DNA from: Coriobacteriaceae bacterium
GTDB taxonomy: Bacteria > Actinomycetota > Coriobacteriia > Coriobacteriales > Coriobacteriaceae
NCBI GenBank assembly: GCA_902362275.1
Contig: CABIWB010000001.1
Coordinates: 1-64,000, forward strand
Direction: 5' to 3'
Length of the DNA stretch: 64,000 nt
How positions within the stretch are numbered: position 1 is the first letter of the stretch; every line of letters starts with the position of its first letter. The notes below the pieces were generated by a model that was not told the DNA's origin, did no database searches, and saw only the letters and a program-made list of their open reading frames with translations. The position numbers were made by a program, and so were the translations under genes. Of this stretch, positions 25,817 through 35,226 are shown in pieces.

Positions 25817-26635
25817 CTAGAGCTCTAGGGTGAGGGTGACGGGGCAGTGGTCGCTGCCGAAGATGTCGCCGCGGATGCCGGTGTCGCGTACGTTGTCGGC
25901 GATTGCGTCGCTTACCAGGAAGTAGTCGATGCGCCAGCCGGCGTTGTTCTTGCGGGCATTAAAGCGGTAGCTCCACCAGCTGTAGACGCCCTCGACGTCG
26001 GGGTTTGCCGCGCGCCAGGTATCGGTAAACCCGGCGTTGAGCAGCTCGGTGAACTTGCCGCGTTCCTCGTCCGAAAAGCCAGCGTTGCCGCGGTTGGACT
26101 TGGGGTTCTTAAGGTCGATCTCCTCATGCGCCACGTTAAAGTCGCCGCAAGTTACGACGGGCTTGCCGGTCTCGCGTTCAAGCGCGCTCAAAAAGCCGCG
26201 ATAGGCATCGTCCCAAGCCATGCGCACGTCGATGCGGGCGAGTTCGTTTTGCGCGTTGGGAGTGTAGACATCCACAAACCAGAACTTGTCGAACTCCAGC
26301 GCGCAGACGCGGCCCTCGGTTACGGCTTGGGTGACGAGTGCGGCCGCCTCGCCCTCGCCGGCGTAGGGTAGCAGCGCGTCGGCGTGCAGCACGCGCAGCG
26401 GTTCCTGGCGGCTAAAGACCGCAGTGCCTGAATAGCCTTTACGCTCGGCGTAGCTCCAGGTTTGGTGATAGCCGGCCAGGTCAATATCGACCTGGCCTTC
26501 TTGCAGCTTGGTCTCTTGCAGCGCCAGGATATCGACGTCGAGTTCTTGCGCGATCTGGATAAAGCTCGGGTCCTTTTTGAGCACGGCGCGCAGGCCGTTG
26601 ACGTTCCACGAGGCGAAAGTGTAAGTCTGAGGCAT
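25817..26635 (-). CDS. xth: Exodeoxyribonuclease III
   Basis: AP endonuclease/3'-5' exonuclease of base-excision repair. The 272-residue protein has the family metal and catalytic motifs in order: SWNVNGLRA, LQETKLQ, VYTPNAQ, CGDFNVAHEEIDL and the terminal GSDHCPV. Length is typical. It is a single gene transcribed away from the sirtuin gene, which starts 135 bases from it on the other strand. Confidence 0.95.
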   Translation of the reverse strand: MPQTYTFASWNVNGLRAVLKKDPSFIQIAQELDVDILALQETKLQEGQVDIDLAGYHQTWSYAERKGYSGTAVFSRQEPLRVLHADALLPYAGEGEAAALVTQAVTEGRVCALEFDKFWFVDVYTPNAQNELARIDVRMAWDDAYRGFLSALERETGKPVVTCGDFNVAHEEIDLKNPKSNRGNAGFSDEERGKFTELLNAGFTDTWRAANPDVEGVYSWWSYRFNARKNNAGWRIDYFLVSDAIADNVRDTGIRGDIFGSDHCPVTLTLEL

Positions 26636-26770
26636 GGTGTCCTTTCGACGGGGTTGGCAGGCTTAAGATTAGCGCAACAGGGGCGGGGTGGGCTCCGCGC
26701 ATGCTGACTTAAAGGCCGTATGCTGGGACGTCGCCCAACGCTGCCCGACTAACAAGGACGGAGGACTCAT

Positions 26771-27523
26771 ATGACGCAGGCAATATCGGACCCCAGGCAG
26801 GCCTCCGCCGCGCTGGCGGATCTGTTCAATACCCACGAGCGCGTGGTGTTCTTTGGCGGCGCTGGTGTTTCCACGGCAAGCGGCATTCCCGATTTTCGCA
26901 GCGTTGACGGCCTGTATCACCAGCAGTTTGCCTGTCCGCCCGAGACCATGCTCTCGCACAGCTCTTACGAGACACATCCGGCGGAGTTCTTCGACTTTTA
27001 CCGCACCAAGATGATCGCGCTTAACGCTAAGCCCAACCGCTGCCACACCAAGCTGGCCGAGCTGGAGCGAGCCGGCAAGCTTGATGCCGTGGTGACGCAA
27101 AACATCGACGGCCTGCACCAGACGGCCGGCTCGCAGCGCGTGTTTGAGCTACATGGTTCGGTCCACCGCAATATCTGCCAGACGTGCGGCGCGGTCTATA
27201 GTGCCGAATGGATTTGCTCGCGCGAGCACGAGGACGCCGCGGGCGTGCCCGTGTGCCCCGCGTGCGGTGGTCGCATCAAGCCCGATGTGGTGCTCTACGA
27301 AGAGCCGCTCGACGAGTATGTGTTGACCGGTGCCGTTGCCGCCATCGCCGCGGCCGATGCCCTCATTGTGGGCGGGACCTCGCTCGTGGTGTATCCGGCG
27401 GCAGGCCTTACGCGATACTTTACCGGCGATACGCTGGCCATATGCAGCCTTGCTCCCACCGATCAGGATGCAAATGCCGACCTGCTGATTTCTTGCGACA
27501 TCGCGGCCGCGTTTGCGTTCTAG
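26771..27523 (+). CDS. cobB: NAD-dependent protein deacylase (sirtuin)
   Basis: Removes acyl groups from lysines using NAD. The 250-residue protein has GAGVSTASGIPDFRS, TQNIDGLHQTAGS, the catalytic His in ELHGSV, and a zinc site with CQTCG and CPACGG. The spacing between the Cys pairs holds an additional Cys (WICSREHED). ACAAGGACGGAGGA precedes ATG 26771. It lies upstream of the folate gene fusion, separated by 95 bases. Confidence 0.93.
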   Translation: MTQAISDPRQASAALADLFNTHERVVFFGGAGVSTASGIPDFRSVDGLYHQQFACPPETMLSHSSYETHPAEFFDFYRTKMIALNAKPNRCHTKLAELERAGKLDAVVTQNIDGLHQTAGSQRVFELHGSVHRNICQTCGAVYSAEWICSREHEDAAGVPVCPACGGRIKPDVVLYEEPLDEYVLTGAVAAIAAADALIVGGTSLVVYPAAGLTRYFTGDTLAICSLAPTDQDANADLLISCDIAAAFAF

Positions 27524-27618
27524 CCTGTGTGCGCGGATACAATAGAAAGACTTAGTGCAAAGCGACCCCGCCGCCAGCTCCCCAAGCTCGGCGGCGTGGA
27601 CATTTTAGGAGGATGTTC

Positions 27619-29355
27619 ATGGCGAACGACAGCAAGACATGGCGGTGCGGAAAGTATGAGCTCAGCTTTGACCGTCCGCGCATCATGGGCGTTCTCAACG
27701 TGACGCCCGATTCGTTTAGCGATGGCGGGGAGCACTTCGACCCGGATGCCGCCATCGAGTACGGCCTGGCGATGCTCGACGCCGGCGCCGACATCATCGA
27801 CGTAGGCGGCGAGTCCACGCGCCCTGGCTTTACCCCGGTCAACCCCGACGAGGAGGCTCGCCGCGTGCTGCCAGTGGTGCGCGCGCTGGCCAAGGAGGGC
27901 GCCATCGTCTCGATTGACACGCGTCATGTGGCGGTTGCCAAGGCGGCCGTGCGCTGCGGCACCTCGATCGTCAACGACGTGACGGGCTTCACCGATCCCA
28001 AGATGGTCGAGTTTGTTAAGACGAGCACCTGCGGCGTCATCGTGATGCATGCCGGCGAGGTCGCCGCGCCCACCCGCACGCACGCAACGGTGCAGCTCGA
28101 TACCTCGGCAGCGGCGTTTGTTGCCGAGAAGGCGCGCGAGGCGGCTGCCGAGGCCGCGCGTGAGGCTGAGAAGCCGGCTCGTCGCCGTCACGGCAAGTTG
28201 CTGGGCGAGCCTAAGCCGGAGGCCAAGCTTCCGGGCGGCGTGGTGCAGCCCTCGTTGCCGTTTGGCGAACCGGAGCCCACGCCCGAGCCTTCAAGCGAGC
28301 AGGGGCAGGAGACGCCGGCCGCCGAGCAGGCTGCTGCCGCCGAGACCGTCGCGCCCGCGCCCGAGGCCACCGAGGCCGCATCGGAGTCCAATGACCGCCT
28401 GGCCGCCATGATGCGCCGCAGCGCCCGCCGCGAGGAAGCCTACGTGCCCACCTCGCAGCTCCGCCGCTTCACCCTGCCCGATTCGGCGCCCATCATGCGC
28501 CGCGTCATGGGCTTTCTGTCCGACCAGGCCCGCACGCTCATCCATGCCGGCGTGTCGCGCGACCGCATCTGCATTGATCCTGGCCCGGGCTTTGGTAAGT
28601 CGGCTAACGAGGACATCGTCATCCAGCGCGAGACTGCCAAGATGGCGTCACTGGGGTATCCGCTCATGTGTGCCGTGTCGCGCAAGCGCTTTGTGGGCGC
28701 CGTCTCGGGCGTGGCCGAGGCCGCCGAGCGCGATGCCGCTACGTTTGGCGTGTGCCTGGGCGCCATCCAGGCCGGTGCCAACATCGTGCGCGTGCACGAC
28801 GCCGCGGGTTTTGCGCAGTTCCTGAACGGCTACTGGGCGGTTGCCAAGCCACAGCCGCGCCGCGCATTTGTGGCCGTGGGCTCCAACCTGGGGCATCGCT
28901 GCGACAACATCCGCGCCGCACGCGACATGATCGCCGAGATTCCGCTCACCTGCGTGTCCAACTCCTCCAAGATTTACGAGAGCGAGCCGGCCTACGAGAC
29001 GCGCCAGGACGCGTTTGCCAACGCCGTCATCGAGATCAAGACCGAGCTGGCGCCGCTGGTGCTGCTCGATGAGCTCATGAAGATCGAGGCCGAGCTTGGG
29101 CGCGACCGCTCCAAAAAGGCCAAGGCCAACGGTCCGCGCACCATCGACCTGGACCTGCTGTGGATGGACGGCGAGACCCACGGCGGCAAAAAGCTGCGCC
29201 TGCCGCATCCGCTGATCGGCGAACGCGACTTTGTGCTGGTGCCGCTCGAGGACCTGATGCACGACCCGGCGCGGTTCTTCCGCTACAACGGTGTCGAGGT
29301 CAAGGAGCCCGAGGACCGCGTGGGTCATATCGTGGGCGAATTGGGGCGTATGTAG
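27619..29355 (+). CDS. folP-folK: Fused dihydropteroate synthase - HPPK
   Basis: One 578-residue chain for two folate steps. The DHPS part starts with IMGVLNVTPDSFSDGGEHF and DVGGESTRPG, and resumes at ICIDPGPGFGKS (about 315) and SRKRFVG. Between VIVMHAGEVAAP (about 141) and residue 285 lies a long Pro/Ala/Glu-rich insert in the loop after the MH motif, whose usual MHM.G.P form is changed. HPPK follows from about 414 (AFVAVGSNLG, GPRTIDLDLLW, HP). AGGAGG is six bases before ATG 27619; ATG 27613 is too close. The next gene begins immediately after the stop. Confidence 0.92.
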   Translation: MANDSKTWRCGKYELSFDRPRIMGVLNVTPDSFSDGGEHFDPDAAIEYGLAMLDAGADIIDVGGESTRPGFTPVNPDEEARRVLPVVRALAKEGAIVSIDTRHVAVAKAAVRCGTSIVNDVTGFTDPKMVEFVKTSTCGVIVMHAGEVAAPTRTHATVQLDTSAAAFVAEKAREAAAEAAREAEKPARRRHGKLLGEPKPEAKLPGGVVQPSLPFGEPEPTPEPSSEQGQETPAAEQAAAAETVAPAPEATEAASESNDRLAAMMRRSARREEAYVPTSQLRRFTLPDSAPIMRRVMGFLSDQARTLIHAGVSRDRICIDPGPGFGKSANEDIVIQRETAKMASLGYPLMCAVSRKRFVGAVSGVAEAAERDAATFGVCLGAIQAGANIVRVHDAAGFAQFLNGYWAVAKPQPRRAFVAVGSNLGHRCDNIRAARDMIAEIPLTCVSNSSKIYESEPAYETRQDAFANAVIEIKTELAPLVLLDELMKIEAELGRDRSKKAKANGPRTIDLDLLWMDGETHGGKKLRLPHPLIGERDFVLVPLEDLMHDPARFFRYNGVEVKEPEDRVGHIVGELGRM

Positions 29356-30057
29356 ATGATCGAGATGAATGCTGTTGCCGCCGGCACCGAGCTCGACGCG
29401 GCACGTGACGCGGGCCGCAAGGGCGTGTCCGCGGGCTGGTGCGCATGGAGCGCGGGCAACGCTTCGCTGGCGTTTTCGCTGGTTGTGCGTCCGGATGTGA
29501 ATATGCACGCCTTCCATGGCCTGCCGTTTGTGGCCGCGATGGGCATGATGGACGCGCTCGTGGGAACGGCTGCGGCACCGGGGCTGGGCCTTGCCGGCAA
29601 GGTGGGTATTCAGTGGCCGAGCGACATTGTGTGCGGCGCGCCCGCGTTTGAGACGTCGTTCGCGCGCGTCGCCGTCAACGGTGGTGCCGGTGCTGCGGGC
29701 ATGTTCGGTGCCGTGACGGTGGATATTGAGCGTTCGGCGTTGAGCGAGCTTGGTGTGGACGTAGCTGACGAAGCGCTGGTCGAGGCGTTGGCCGTCGCCG
29801 TGCTGACCCGTGTGGACACCTGGGAGGTTGTTGCCAACACGCCGCAAGGCGCCGCAGGGCCGCTGGCTCCCGTGCTGGGCGAGTATTTCGACATGGTGCC
29901 GCTGCTCGGTCGCCAGGTTGCGGCGGTGTCGCCCAACGGCTTGCCGCTTGCGGTCGGTGTGTTTGCGGGCCTGGACATCTGGGGCCGCGCGACCATCAAG
30001 ACCGATGCCGGCGAGCAGGAGTTTCCGCCCGAGGCCGTACGGATTCGCGGTCTGTAG
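29356..30057 (+). CDS. Biotin protein ligase-like protein, probably degenerate
   Basis: The 233-residue protein keeps the BirA/LplA outline: LAFSLVVRPD, then VGIQWPSDIVCG in place of the KWPNDI motif, a central GAVTVDIER strand where BPLs have the biotin-lysine contact, and an SH3-like end with NGLPLAVGVFAGLDIWGRATIK. The nucleotide/biotin loop GRGRxGRxW is not seen; AGRKGVSAGWCAW stands there instead. The catalytic Lys after WPND is also missing. It may be a non-catalytic relative. It follows folP-folK without a gap. Confidence 0.55.
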   Translation: MIEMNAVAAGTELDAARDAGRKGVSAGWCAWSAGNASLAFSLVVRPDVNMHAFHGLPFVAAMGMMDALVGTAAAPGLGLAGKVGIQWPSDIVCGAPAFETSFARVAVNGGAGAAGMFGAVTVDIERSALSELGVDVADEALVEALAVAVLTRVDTWEVVANTPQGAAGPLAPVLGEYFDMVPLLGRQVAAVSPNGLPLAVGVFAGLDIWGRATIKTDAGEQEFPPEAVRIRGL

Positions 30058-30077
30058 CGTCTCGACTTCGCCAGAGC

Positions 30078-30851
30078 CTACGCTAGCTCCTGCATGCGGC
30101 GGTAGATTTCGCAGATACCCTTGATGGTGAGCTGTCCGTCGACCACGTCGAAGGCGTCGGTCGAATCGGCGACGATGCTGGCGAGACCGCCCGTGGCGAT
30201 AACGGTGGCATCCTCGCGGCCCAGCTCGCGCTTCATGCGCGCGACCAGGCCCTCAGCCATGGCGGCGGCGCCCGTTACGGCGCCGACCTTGATGCACTCC
30301 TCGGTATCGCGGCCGATGGCGTGCTCGGGCGCCTCGAGCGGAACGCTGGCGAGCTTGGCGGCTCGGGCGGCGAGCGCGTCCATCGAAATGCGGATGCCCG
30401 GCGCAATCGCTCCACCAATGTAATAACCATCCTCGTCGATGACGTCGATATTGGTCGCGGTGCCAAAGTCAACCACGATTGCCGGCGCGCCGTAGAAAGT
30501 TTCGGCCGCAACGGCGTTAGCGACGCGATCGGCGCCTACGGCCTGGGGACGCGCCGCGCGCAGCTTGGTCACCGGGGCCGTCTGCGGCCCGATGACGATG
30601 GCGTCCGCCGCGATGCGGTCGGCCACGGCGTGCCATTCGCGCGAGAGCTGCGGTACCACGCCCGCAAAGGCGATCGCGTCGACCGCATCGAGCGAAAGGC
30701 CGTACATCTTAAAGAAACCCATCAGGCGCACGTGGATCTCGTCGGCGGTATAGGAGCGGTCGGTGGGCATACGCCACGACTGCACCAACTCGTCTCCGTC
30801 AAACAGGCCCATGGCCGTCTGCGTGTTTCCCATATCGATAGCGAGTAGCAT
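30078..30851 (-). CDS. coaX: Type III pantothenate kinase
   Basis: First step of CoA synthesis, of the ASKHA-fold type. The 257-residue protein begins MLLAIDMGNTQTAMGLF and shows GADRVANAVA, VVDFGTATNIDVI and IAPGIRIS. GGGAG lies before ATG 30851; upstream in-frame codons have no coding signs. Convergent with the biotin ligase-like gene, 20 bases between stops. Confidence 0.94.
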   Translation of the reverse strand: MLLAIDMGNTQTAMGLFDGDELVQSWRMPTDRSYTADEIHVRLMGFFKMYGLSLDAVDAIAFAGVVPQLSREWHAVADRIAADAIVIGPQTAPVTKLRAARPQAVGADRVANAVAAETFYGAPAIVVDFGTATNIDVIDEDGYYIGGAIAPGIRISMDALAARAAKLASVPLEAPEHAIGRDTEECIKVGAVTGAAAMAEGLVARMKRELGREDATVIATGGLASIVADSTDAFDVVDGQLTIKGICEIYRRMQELA

Positions 30852-31047
30852 GTCTACTCCCGGTGTTGGCATAAAAGGACGCGCACCATTGTATACGCGC
30901 CGCCGACGGCGCTCGGCTGCGATTCGTTTACGGTGATAGGGGCTGAGGGGTTTAAATATGAAGGAATTATGCTCTACGAGATTTTCCTTGCCGTTTACCG
31001 AACTCCCGCGTAATATTCTTTCTTGCGCACATGAGGCGCCCAGACAT

Positions 31048-31124
31048 TGCGGGGTGGAGCAGTCTGGTAGCTCGCCGGGCTCATAACCCGGAGGTCGTAG
31101 GTTCAAATCCTGCCCCCGCGACCA
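31048..31124 (+). tRNA. Initiator tRNA-fMet (CAT)
   Basis: The cloverleaf has anticodon CAT, and the anticodon stem carries the three G-C pairs (GGGCTCATAACCC) of initiators. The first base and position 72 form a weak T-G pair, again as expected for an initiator. The T-arm GGTTCAAATCC and an encoded CCA are present. Its 3' half is the attachment site of the island that follows. Confidence 0.93.
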
Positions 31125-31127
31125 AGA
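31080..31127. other. Left attachment site (attL)
   Basis: The tRNA 3' half from the anticodon loop through CCA plus three bases is repeated directly at 49899-49946 with 47 of 48 matches (one C/T difference at 31113/49932). It marks the left edge of an integrated element. Confidence 0.85.
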
Positions 31128-31133
31128 TCTTTG

Positions 31134-31164
31134 AGGTCAGTTGCTTAGGCGGCTGGCCTTTTTT
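31134..31164 (+). terminator. Terminator after tRNA-fMet
   Basis: AGGTCAG pairs with CTGGCCT (one G-T pair), then a run of six T. This terminator is inside the island. Confidence 0.65.
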
Positions 31165-31168
31165 CTTG

Positions 31169-31210
31169 TTGTGGCAGCCCGTTTTGGGGCTTGTGGCAGA
31201 TTTGTGGCAG
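31169..31210. repeat. Three TTGTGGCAG repeats, left end of island
   Basis: Copies at 31169-31177, 31191-31199 and 31202-31210. Three copies also occur at the right end (49748-49780). They could be arm-type binding sites for the recombinase. Confidence 0.6.
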
Positions 31211-31400
31211 TCGCGGGATCCAGTCGTGCGTTTTGCCCGCTGGCGCCTGCAATTTCAAATCACGTGCATAGGGCGGCATTTCGACGGATGGCATTTTATC
31301 CATATCGACAAATCGTAGACAGGTATGGAGGAAAATGGCGGAAGGGAAATGATGAGATGATGCCCTGATGTGAGGCTGGGCGAAGATGGGGGAGAGCGCC

Positions 31401-32219
31401 ATGCGCATGCTGGTCGTCGATGACGAGGTCGATATCGCGAATATGCTCGCCGAGTACTTCCGCATGGAAGGCTACGACGTCACATGCGCGAATAGCGGGG
31501 CAGAAGCGCTCGCCGCGGCCTCTGCAGGCGCCGCCCCCGACATCATGCTGCTCGACGTGAACATGCCCGGTATGGATGGTTTTGAGGTGTGCCGCCGCGT
31601 GCGCGAGCATCTGAGCTGCCCGATCATCTTTTTGACCGCGCGCGTCGAGGATGTCGACCAGCTCGACGGTTTCGCAGCCGGTGCCGACGACTACGTGATG
31701 AAGCCGTTCTCGCTCGAGGTGCTCGGGCGTCGCGTGGCCGCGCACATGGCACGTGAGGGGCGCGTGCGCGAACGTGAGAACGCGGTCCGGTTCTTCCGGG
31801 AGCTCACGATTGACTACAAGCAGCGCACGGTTGAGGTGCGCCCCGTCACTGGTGAGCCAGGGGACGGGGCCGTGGAGGGCGTCGGCGTGGAAAAGCCCGG
31901 TTCGGAGGGCTCCCATGCAAAGATCTCCGATGCGTTGGAGGGATCGATCGCGGGAGGTGCCGGCGCCTGCCCCTCCCGCACGTACATTGACTTCACCAAG
32001 CTCGAGTTCGATATCGTCGCGCTTTTGAGCAAGCGCCCGGGCCAGGTGTTCGACCGCGATGCTATTTACGAACGCGTGTGGGGTTGGGACGCCGCGGGCG
32101 ACCCGTCGCAGGTGCGCGAGCATGTGCGCCGCATTCGTAACAAGCTTGCCGCCGCCGGCGTGGCCGATGATCCCATCGAGACGGTGTGGGGCGTGGGCTA
32201 CAAGTGGGTGGCCAAGTGA
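31401..32219 (+). CDS. OmpR-family response regulator
   Basis: Cytoplasmic transcription regulator of a two-component system. The receiver domain has DDE at the N-terminus, phosphoacceptor Asp52 in LLDVNMPGMDG, the Thr in FLTAR and Lys in VMKPFS. The winged-helix domain ends with the usual REHVRRIRNKLAAAGV and TVWGVGYKW. About 45 low-complexity residues (GEPGDGAVEGVGVEKPG...) interrupt the start of the winged helix between RTVEVRP and YIDFTKLEFDI. GGGGGAG precedes ATG 31401; ATG 31386 is less likely. It overlaps the kinase gene by four bases. Confidence 0.92.
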   Translation: MRMLVVDDEVDIANMLAEYFRMEGYDVTCANSGAEALAAASAGAAPDIMLLDVNMPGMDGFEVCRRVREHLSCPIIFLTARVEDVDQLDGFAAGADDYVMKPFSLEVLGRRVAAHMAREGRVRERENAVRFFRELTIDYKQRTVEVRPVTGEPGDGAVEGVGVEKPGSEGSHAKISDALEGSIAGGAGACPSRTYIDFTKLEFDIVALLSKRPGQVFDRDAIYERVWGWDAAGDPSQVREHVRRIRNKLAAAGVADDPIETVWGVGYKWVAK

Positions 32220-34003
32220 TCAGGGGCGATGAAGAACGCCGCGAACGTCGCGCTCACCGTGCCGAGCGCCGCGCCCGGTGCGCCGAGCGCCGCGAGGCCC
32301 GCGCCCGTGAGCGCGAGGCCCTGAAGCGGCTTCCCAGGCGCGAGCGCTTGCACGTGTGGTGGCGCACGCGTCCGCTCGGCGTGACGTTCACGGTGTATTT
32401 GGCCGTGTACCTTGTGGTTGCGACCGTCGCGTCGCTCGGGCTTATCGAGGTGCTCTCGGCCTGGAACAACGGGTACTACGAACTCGAGGTGACACTCGAC
32501 AACGGCTTGACCCAACGCGGCCCAATCGATTCGGGCCCGTATATCTATGACCCCAACACACGGGAGCTGCTGCCCGCCTCAGAGCTCGACTTGCCAGGCG
32601 ACGGCCCATATGCGGTTTTCATCGCGACGGGGGATTGGGGGACTGGAAGCGATTATGTCCCGGATGGCGGACGCACTATCAGCTCGTTGTATGCAACCGT
32701 GGGCCTGGTCCGCAGCGGCCAGGTCCAGCTATACGATTGGGGGCTGAATTACAACGAGAGGTATCCGCAGGAGGATATTCTGGAGGTGAACAGCACGATC
32801 TCCGCGGACAATCTCGCCCGATATGACGAGTTGAGCCGCAAGGGCCGTGCGCAGAGCGTCGAGTTGTTCGAGTCGATGACCGGGGCGGATCTCGAGGAGA
32901 CGTTCGGCGAGGGATTGGTTTCGAATACGGCTTACTATGCGGCATCGCAGCCTCCCGCGAGCTTGATGCCGTGGATCCTCACGCTTGCCACGGGACTTGC
33001 GCCCGTCCTCGCATACGGCGGCCTGGGCCTGCTCACGTTCCGCCGCTTCTACCGCGTGCACATTGCCGGGCCGCTGGCCGAACTCGCCGGCGCGGCCGAC
33101 CGTATCGCCGAGCAGGGCTTGGATTTTGCCATTGGCACCGTTCGCGGTCGCGAGTTGGGGCGCTTGTCGGAGACGCTCGAGTACATGCGCGCATCGCTGC
33201 TCGAGGCCCAGCGCGAACTGTGGCGCACGGCCGAGTCGCGGCGGCGCCTCAATGCGGCGTTCGCGCATGACCTGCGCACGCCCATCACCGTGCTCAAGGG
33301 GACGGTGGAGATGGCTCAGATGCGTCTGCGTCGCGGGGACACGTTGGATGTGGACGCGCTCGACGCACTTTCTTCCCAGGTCGCGCGACTTGAGCGATAC
33401 GCGACTTCGATGGGCGGCCTCACCAAGCTTGAGGACCGTCCGGTCGAACGCGAGTCGCTCACGCTTGATGACCTGCGTGAGGAGCTGGACCGCCATGTAT
33501 CTGGGGTTATCGCCGCACGCGGTGGTGGTCTGAAGCTGGAATTGCCATCTACGGGCACGGCGGCTGCCGCGTCGGCGACCGAGACAGCTGCCATGCCGGC
33601 GCCCGATGCGATTGGCGGGTCGGCCTCCGCGGCGGACGGTCGTCCCGTTGTGCCCCTCTTCCTCGACCTTCCCTTGGTGGAGGAGGTGCTCGACAATCTG
33701 CTGAGCAATGCTTGCGTGCATGCATCGAAGCGCGTGGCATTCGATATGATGGTCGATGCGGGGATTCTCACCCTGGTCGTCACCGACGATGGCCCTGGGT
33801 TTACTCCCGAGGCGCTTCACCGCGGTTGCGACCCGTTCTTCAGCGAGAACAAATCAGCGGAGCATTTCGGACTGGGGCTCAATGTGTCGAGCGTCTTGTG
33901 CGGTCTCCACGGGGGTGAGATCGCCCTGACGAACGCAGAGACGGGTGGAGCGCGTGCTATCGCGACCTTCGATGTGCGGCCAGAGTGGGAAAACGCCTCT
34001 TAA
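32216..34003 (+). CDS. Sensor histidine kinase
   Basis: Membrane kinase paired with the preceding regulator; GTG 32216 overlaps its stop as GTGA. The 595-residue protein has an Arg/Glu-rich cytoplasmic start, a membrane segment near residues 51-77, an extracytoplasmic sensor region of about 180 residues, a second membrane segment, HAMP-like linker, His351 in AFAHDLRTP, the N-box LLSNACVHASK and G-boxes TDDGPGFTPE and FGLGL. An Ala/Ser/Thr-rich insert of about 40 residues precedes the N-box. The signal is unknown. Confidence 0.9.
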   Translation: MIRGDEERRERRAHRAERRARCAERREARAREREALKRLPRRERLHVWWRTRPLGVTFTVYLAVYLVVATVASLGLIEVLSAWNNGYYELEVTLDNGLTQRGPIDSGPYIYDPNTRELLPASELDLPGDGPYAVFIATGDWGTGSDYVPDGGRTISSLYATVGLVRSGQVQLYDWGLNYNERYPQEDILEVNSTISADNLARYDELSRKGRAQSVELFESMTGADLEETFGEGLVSNTAYYAASQPPASLMPWILTLATGLAPVLAYGGLGLLTFRRFYRVHIAGPLAELAGAADRIAEQGLDFAIGTVRGRELGRLSETLEYMRASLLEAQRELWRTAESRRRLNAAFAHDLRTPITVLKGTVEMAQMRLRRGDTLDVDALDALSSQVARLERYATSMGGLTKLEDRPVERESLTLDDLREELDRHVSGVIAARGGGLKLELPSTGTAAAASATETAAMPAPDAIGGSASAADGRPVVPLFLDLPLVEEVLDNLLSNACVHASKRVAFDMMVDAGILTLVVTDDGPGFTPEALHRGCDPFFSENKSAEHFGLGLNVSSVLCGLHGGEIALTNAETGGARAIATFDVRPEWENAS

Positions 34004-34148
34004 GGGCGGAAGACACAGCCGGAGAGGGCTCAATTCATAAAGAAAAGCTTAGGAATGCCTAAGGCTTACGTAATTGTCAGCGCTGGTCGACAAAACGTAG
34101 ACACTCCCTTGCGACACTTAACTCGCACGGAAACAAGGAGGTGCCGCG

Positions 34149-35054
34149 ATGATGAGAATGCAGACCGAAGGCGAGTCCCCCATGGAGCTGAACGTCTTGC
34201 TCCCGCAGCAGCATGTGGCATGCGGTGGTGCGGCGCGCACGCTCGACGTGAAGAAGCTGACCGAGGCTTGGAAGCGCGGTCGCGTCGAGACCGAGGCTGA
34301 GCCGGAGATCGATGGCGAGTTGCGCGCCGCTTCGGCGATGGGTTGTTTCGAGGCCGCCAGGGAAGATGCCGAGGTCGACGCCAGGCGCCGCGCGATGCGC
34401 CGCCGTGTCATCGCGAGCCTCGCGCTCGCCGCGGTCGCGACGGCTGCGCTGTGCTGGGAATACCTCCCCGCCCTGCTCGCTTGGCTCGCAGACGCCCGGG
34501 CCGTTCGCTCGTTTGTGGCGGACCATGCCATCGCGAGCCGCTTGGCGATGCTCGGCATAAACATCGTGCAGGTGCTGCTCGCGTTTCTTCCCGGTGAGCC
34601 GGTGGAGCTCGCCAGCGGGTACGCATTCGGCTTCTGGGAGGGGACGGCCCTGTGCCTGGTCGCCTCGGGGCTGGCGACCTCGGTCATCTATTGGGCGACG
34701 CGCCGTTGGGGCTGGAAGCTCGTCGGCCTGTTCTTCGACCGCTCGCTCTTCGACCGCTTCTCCTGGCTGAAGAGCGCCAAGTGCCTTGAGCTTATCATGC
34801 TCGTCGTGTTCCTGATCCCCGGCACGCCCAAGGATTTCCTGACGTATTTCGCCGGGCTCACGAACATGCGTTTCCTGCCGGTCGTCCTGATCGCCACGTT
34901 CGGGCGCATCCCTTCCATCGTGACCTCGACGATCACGGCGTCAGCGGTCGGCGCCGGAAATTGGACGCTGGTCGCGTGCACGCTGGTGGCATCGGCACTT
35001 TTGCTCGCGGCGGGTGGGCTGATATATCGATGCTTGCGCAGCCGCACACGGTGA
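34149..35054 (+). CDS. TVP38/TMEM64 (VTT-domain) membrane protein
   Basis: The 301-residue protein has a soluble N-terminal part of about 95 residues, then several membrane segments with FLPGEPVELASGYAFGFWEG and VFLIPGTPKDFLTYFAGLT, the hallmarks of the VTT/DedA-like family, which includes lipid scramblases. AAGGAGG lies eight bases before ATG 34149. It follows the two-component genes in the same direction after a 145-base gap with a small hairpin at 34047-34064, so it could be the system's target. Confidence 0.8.
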   Translation: MMRMQTEGESPMELNVLLPQQHVACGGAARTLDVKKLTEAWKRGRVETEAEPEIDGELRAASAMGCFEAAREDAEVDARRRAMRRRVIASLALAAVATAALCWEYLPALLAWLADARAVRSFVADHAIASRLAMLGINIVQVLLAFLPGEPVELASGYAFGFWEGTALCLVASGLATSVIYWATRRWGWKLVGLFFDRSLFDRFSWLKSAKCLELIMLVVFLIPGTPKDFLTYFAGLTNMRFLPVVLIATFGRIPSIVTSTITASAVGAGNWTLVACTLVASALLLAAGGLIYRCLRSRTR

Positions 35055-35226
35055 GAAGCGCGGGTGCTTGGCGCGGGTCCTTGGTCGCGCGGCTCGTGTG
35101 TATGTTGGGAGGGGTATGTCTCCCACGGGTATTGGGAGGCGTTTGCCCCGAGCGCCGGGCATGCTGGGGGCATTTTGGGTCAGGATGGAGGCCTGTTGGA
35201 CGGCGAAGCTCTTGATGTGTGCTCAA

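Noticed and set aside
34047..34064. Small hairpin AGCTTAGG/CCTAAGGCT as a terminator
   Set aside because: Short and without a T-run; kept only as a remark for the neighbouring gene.
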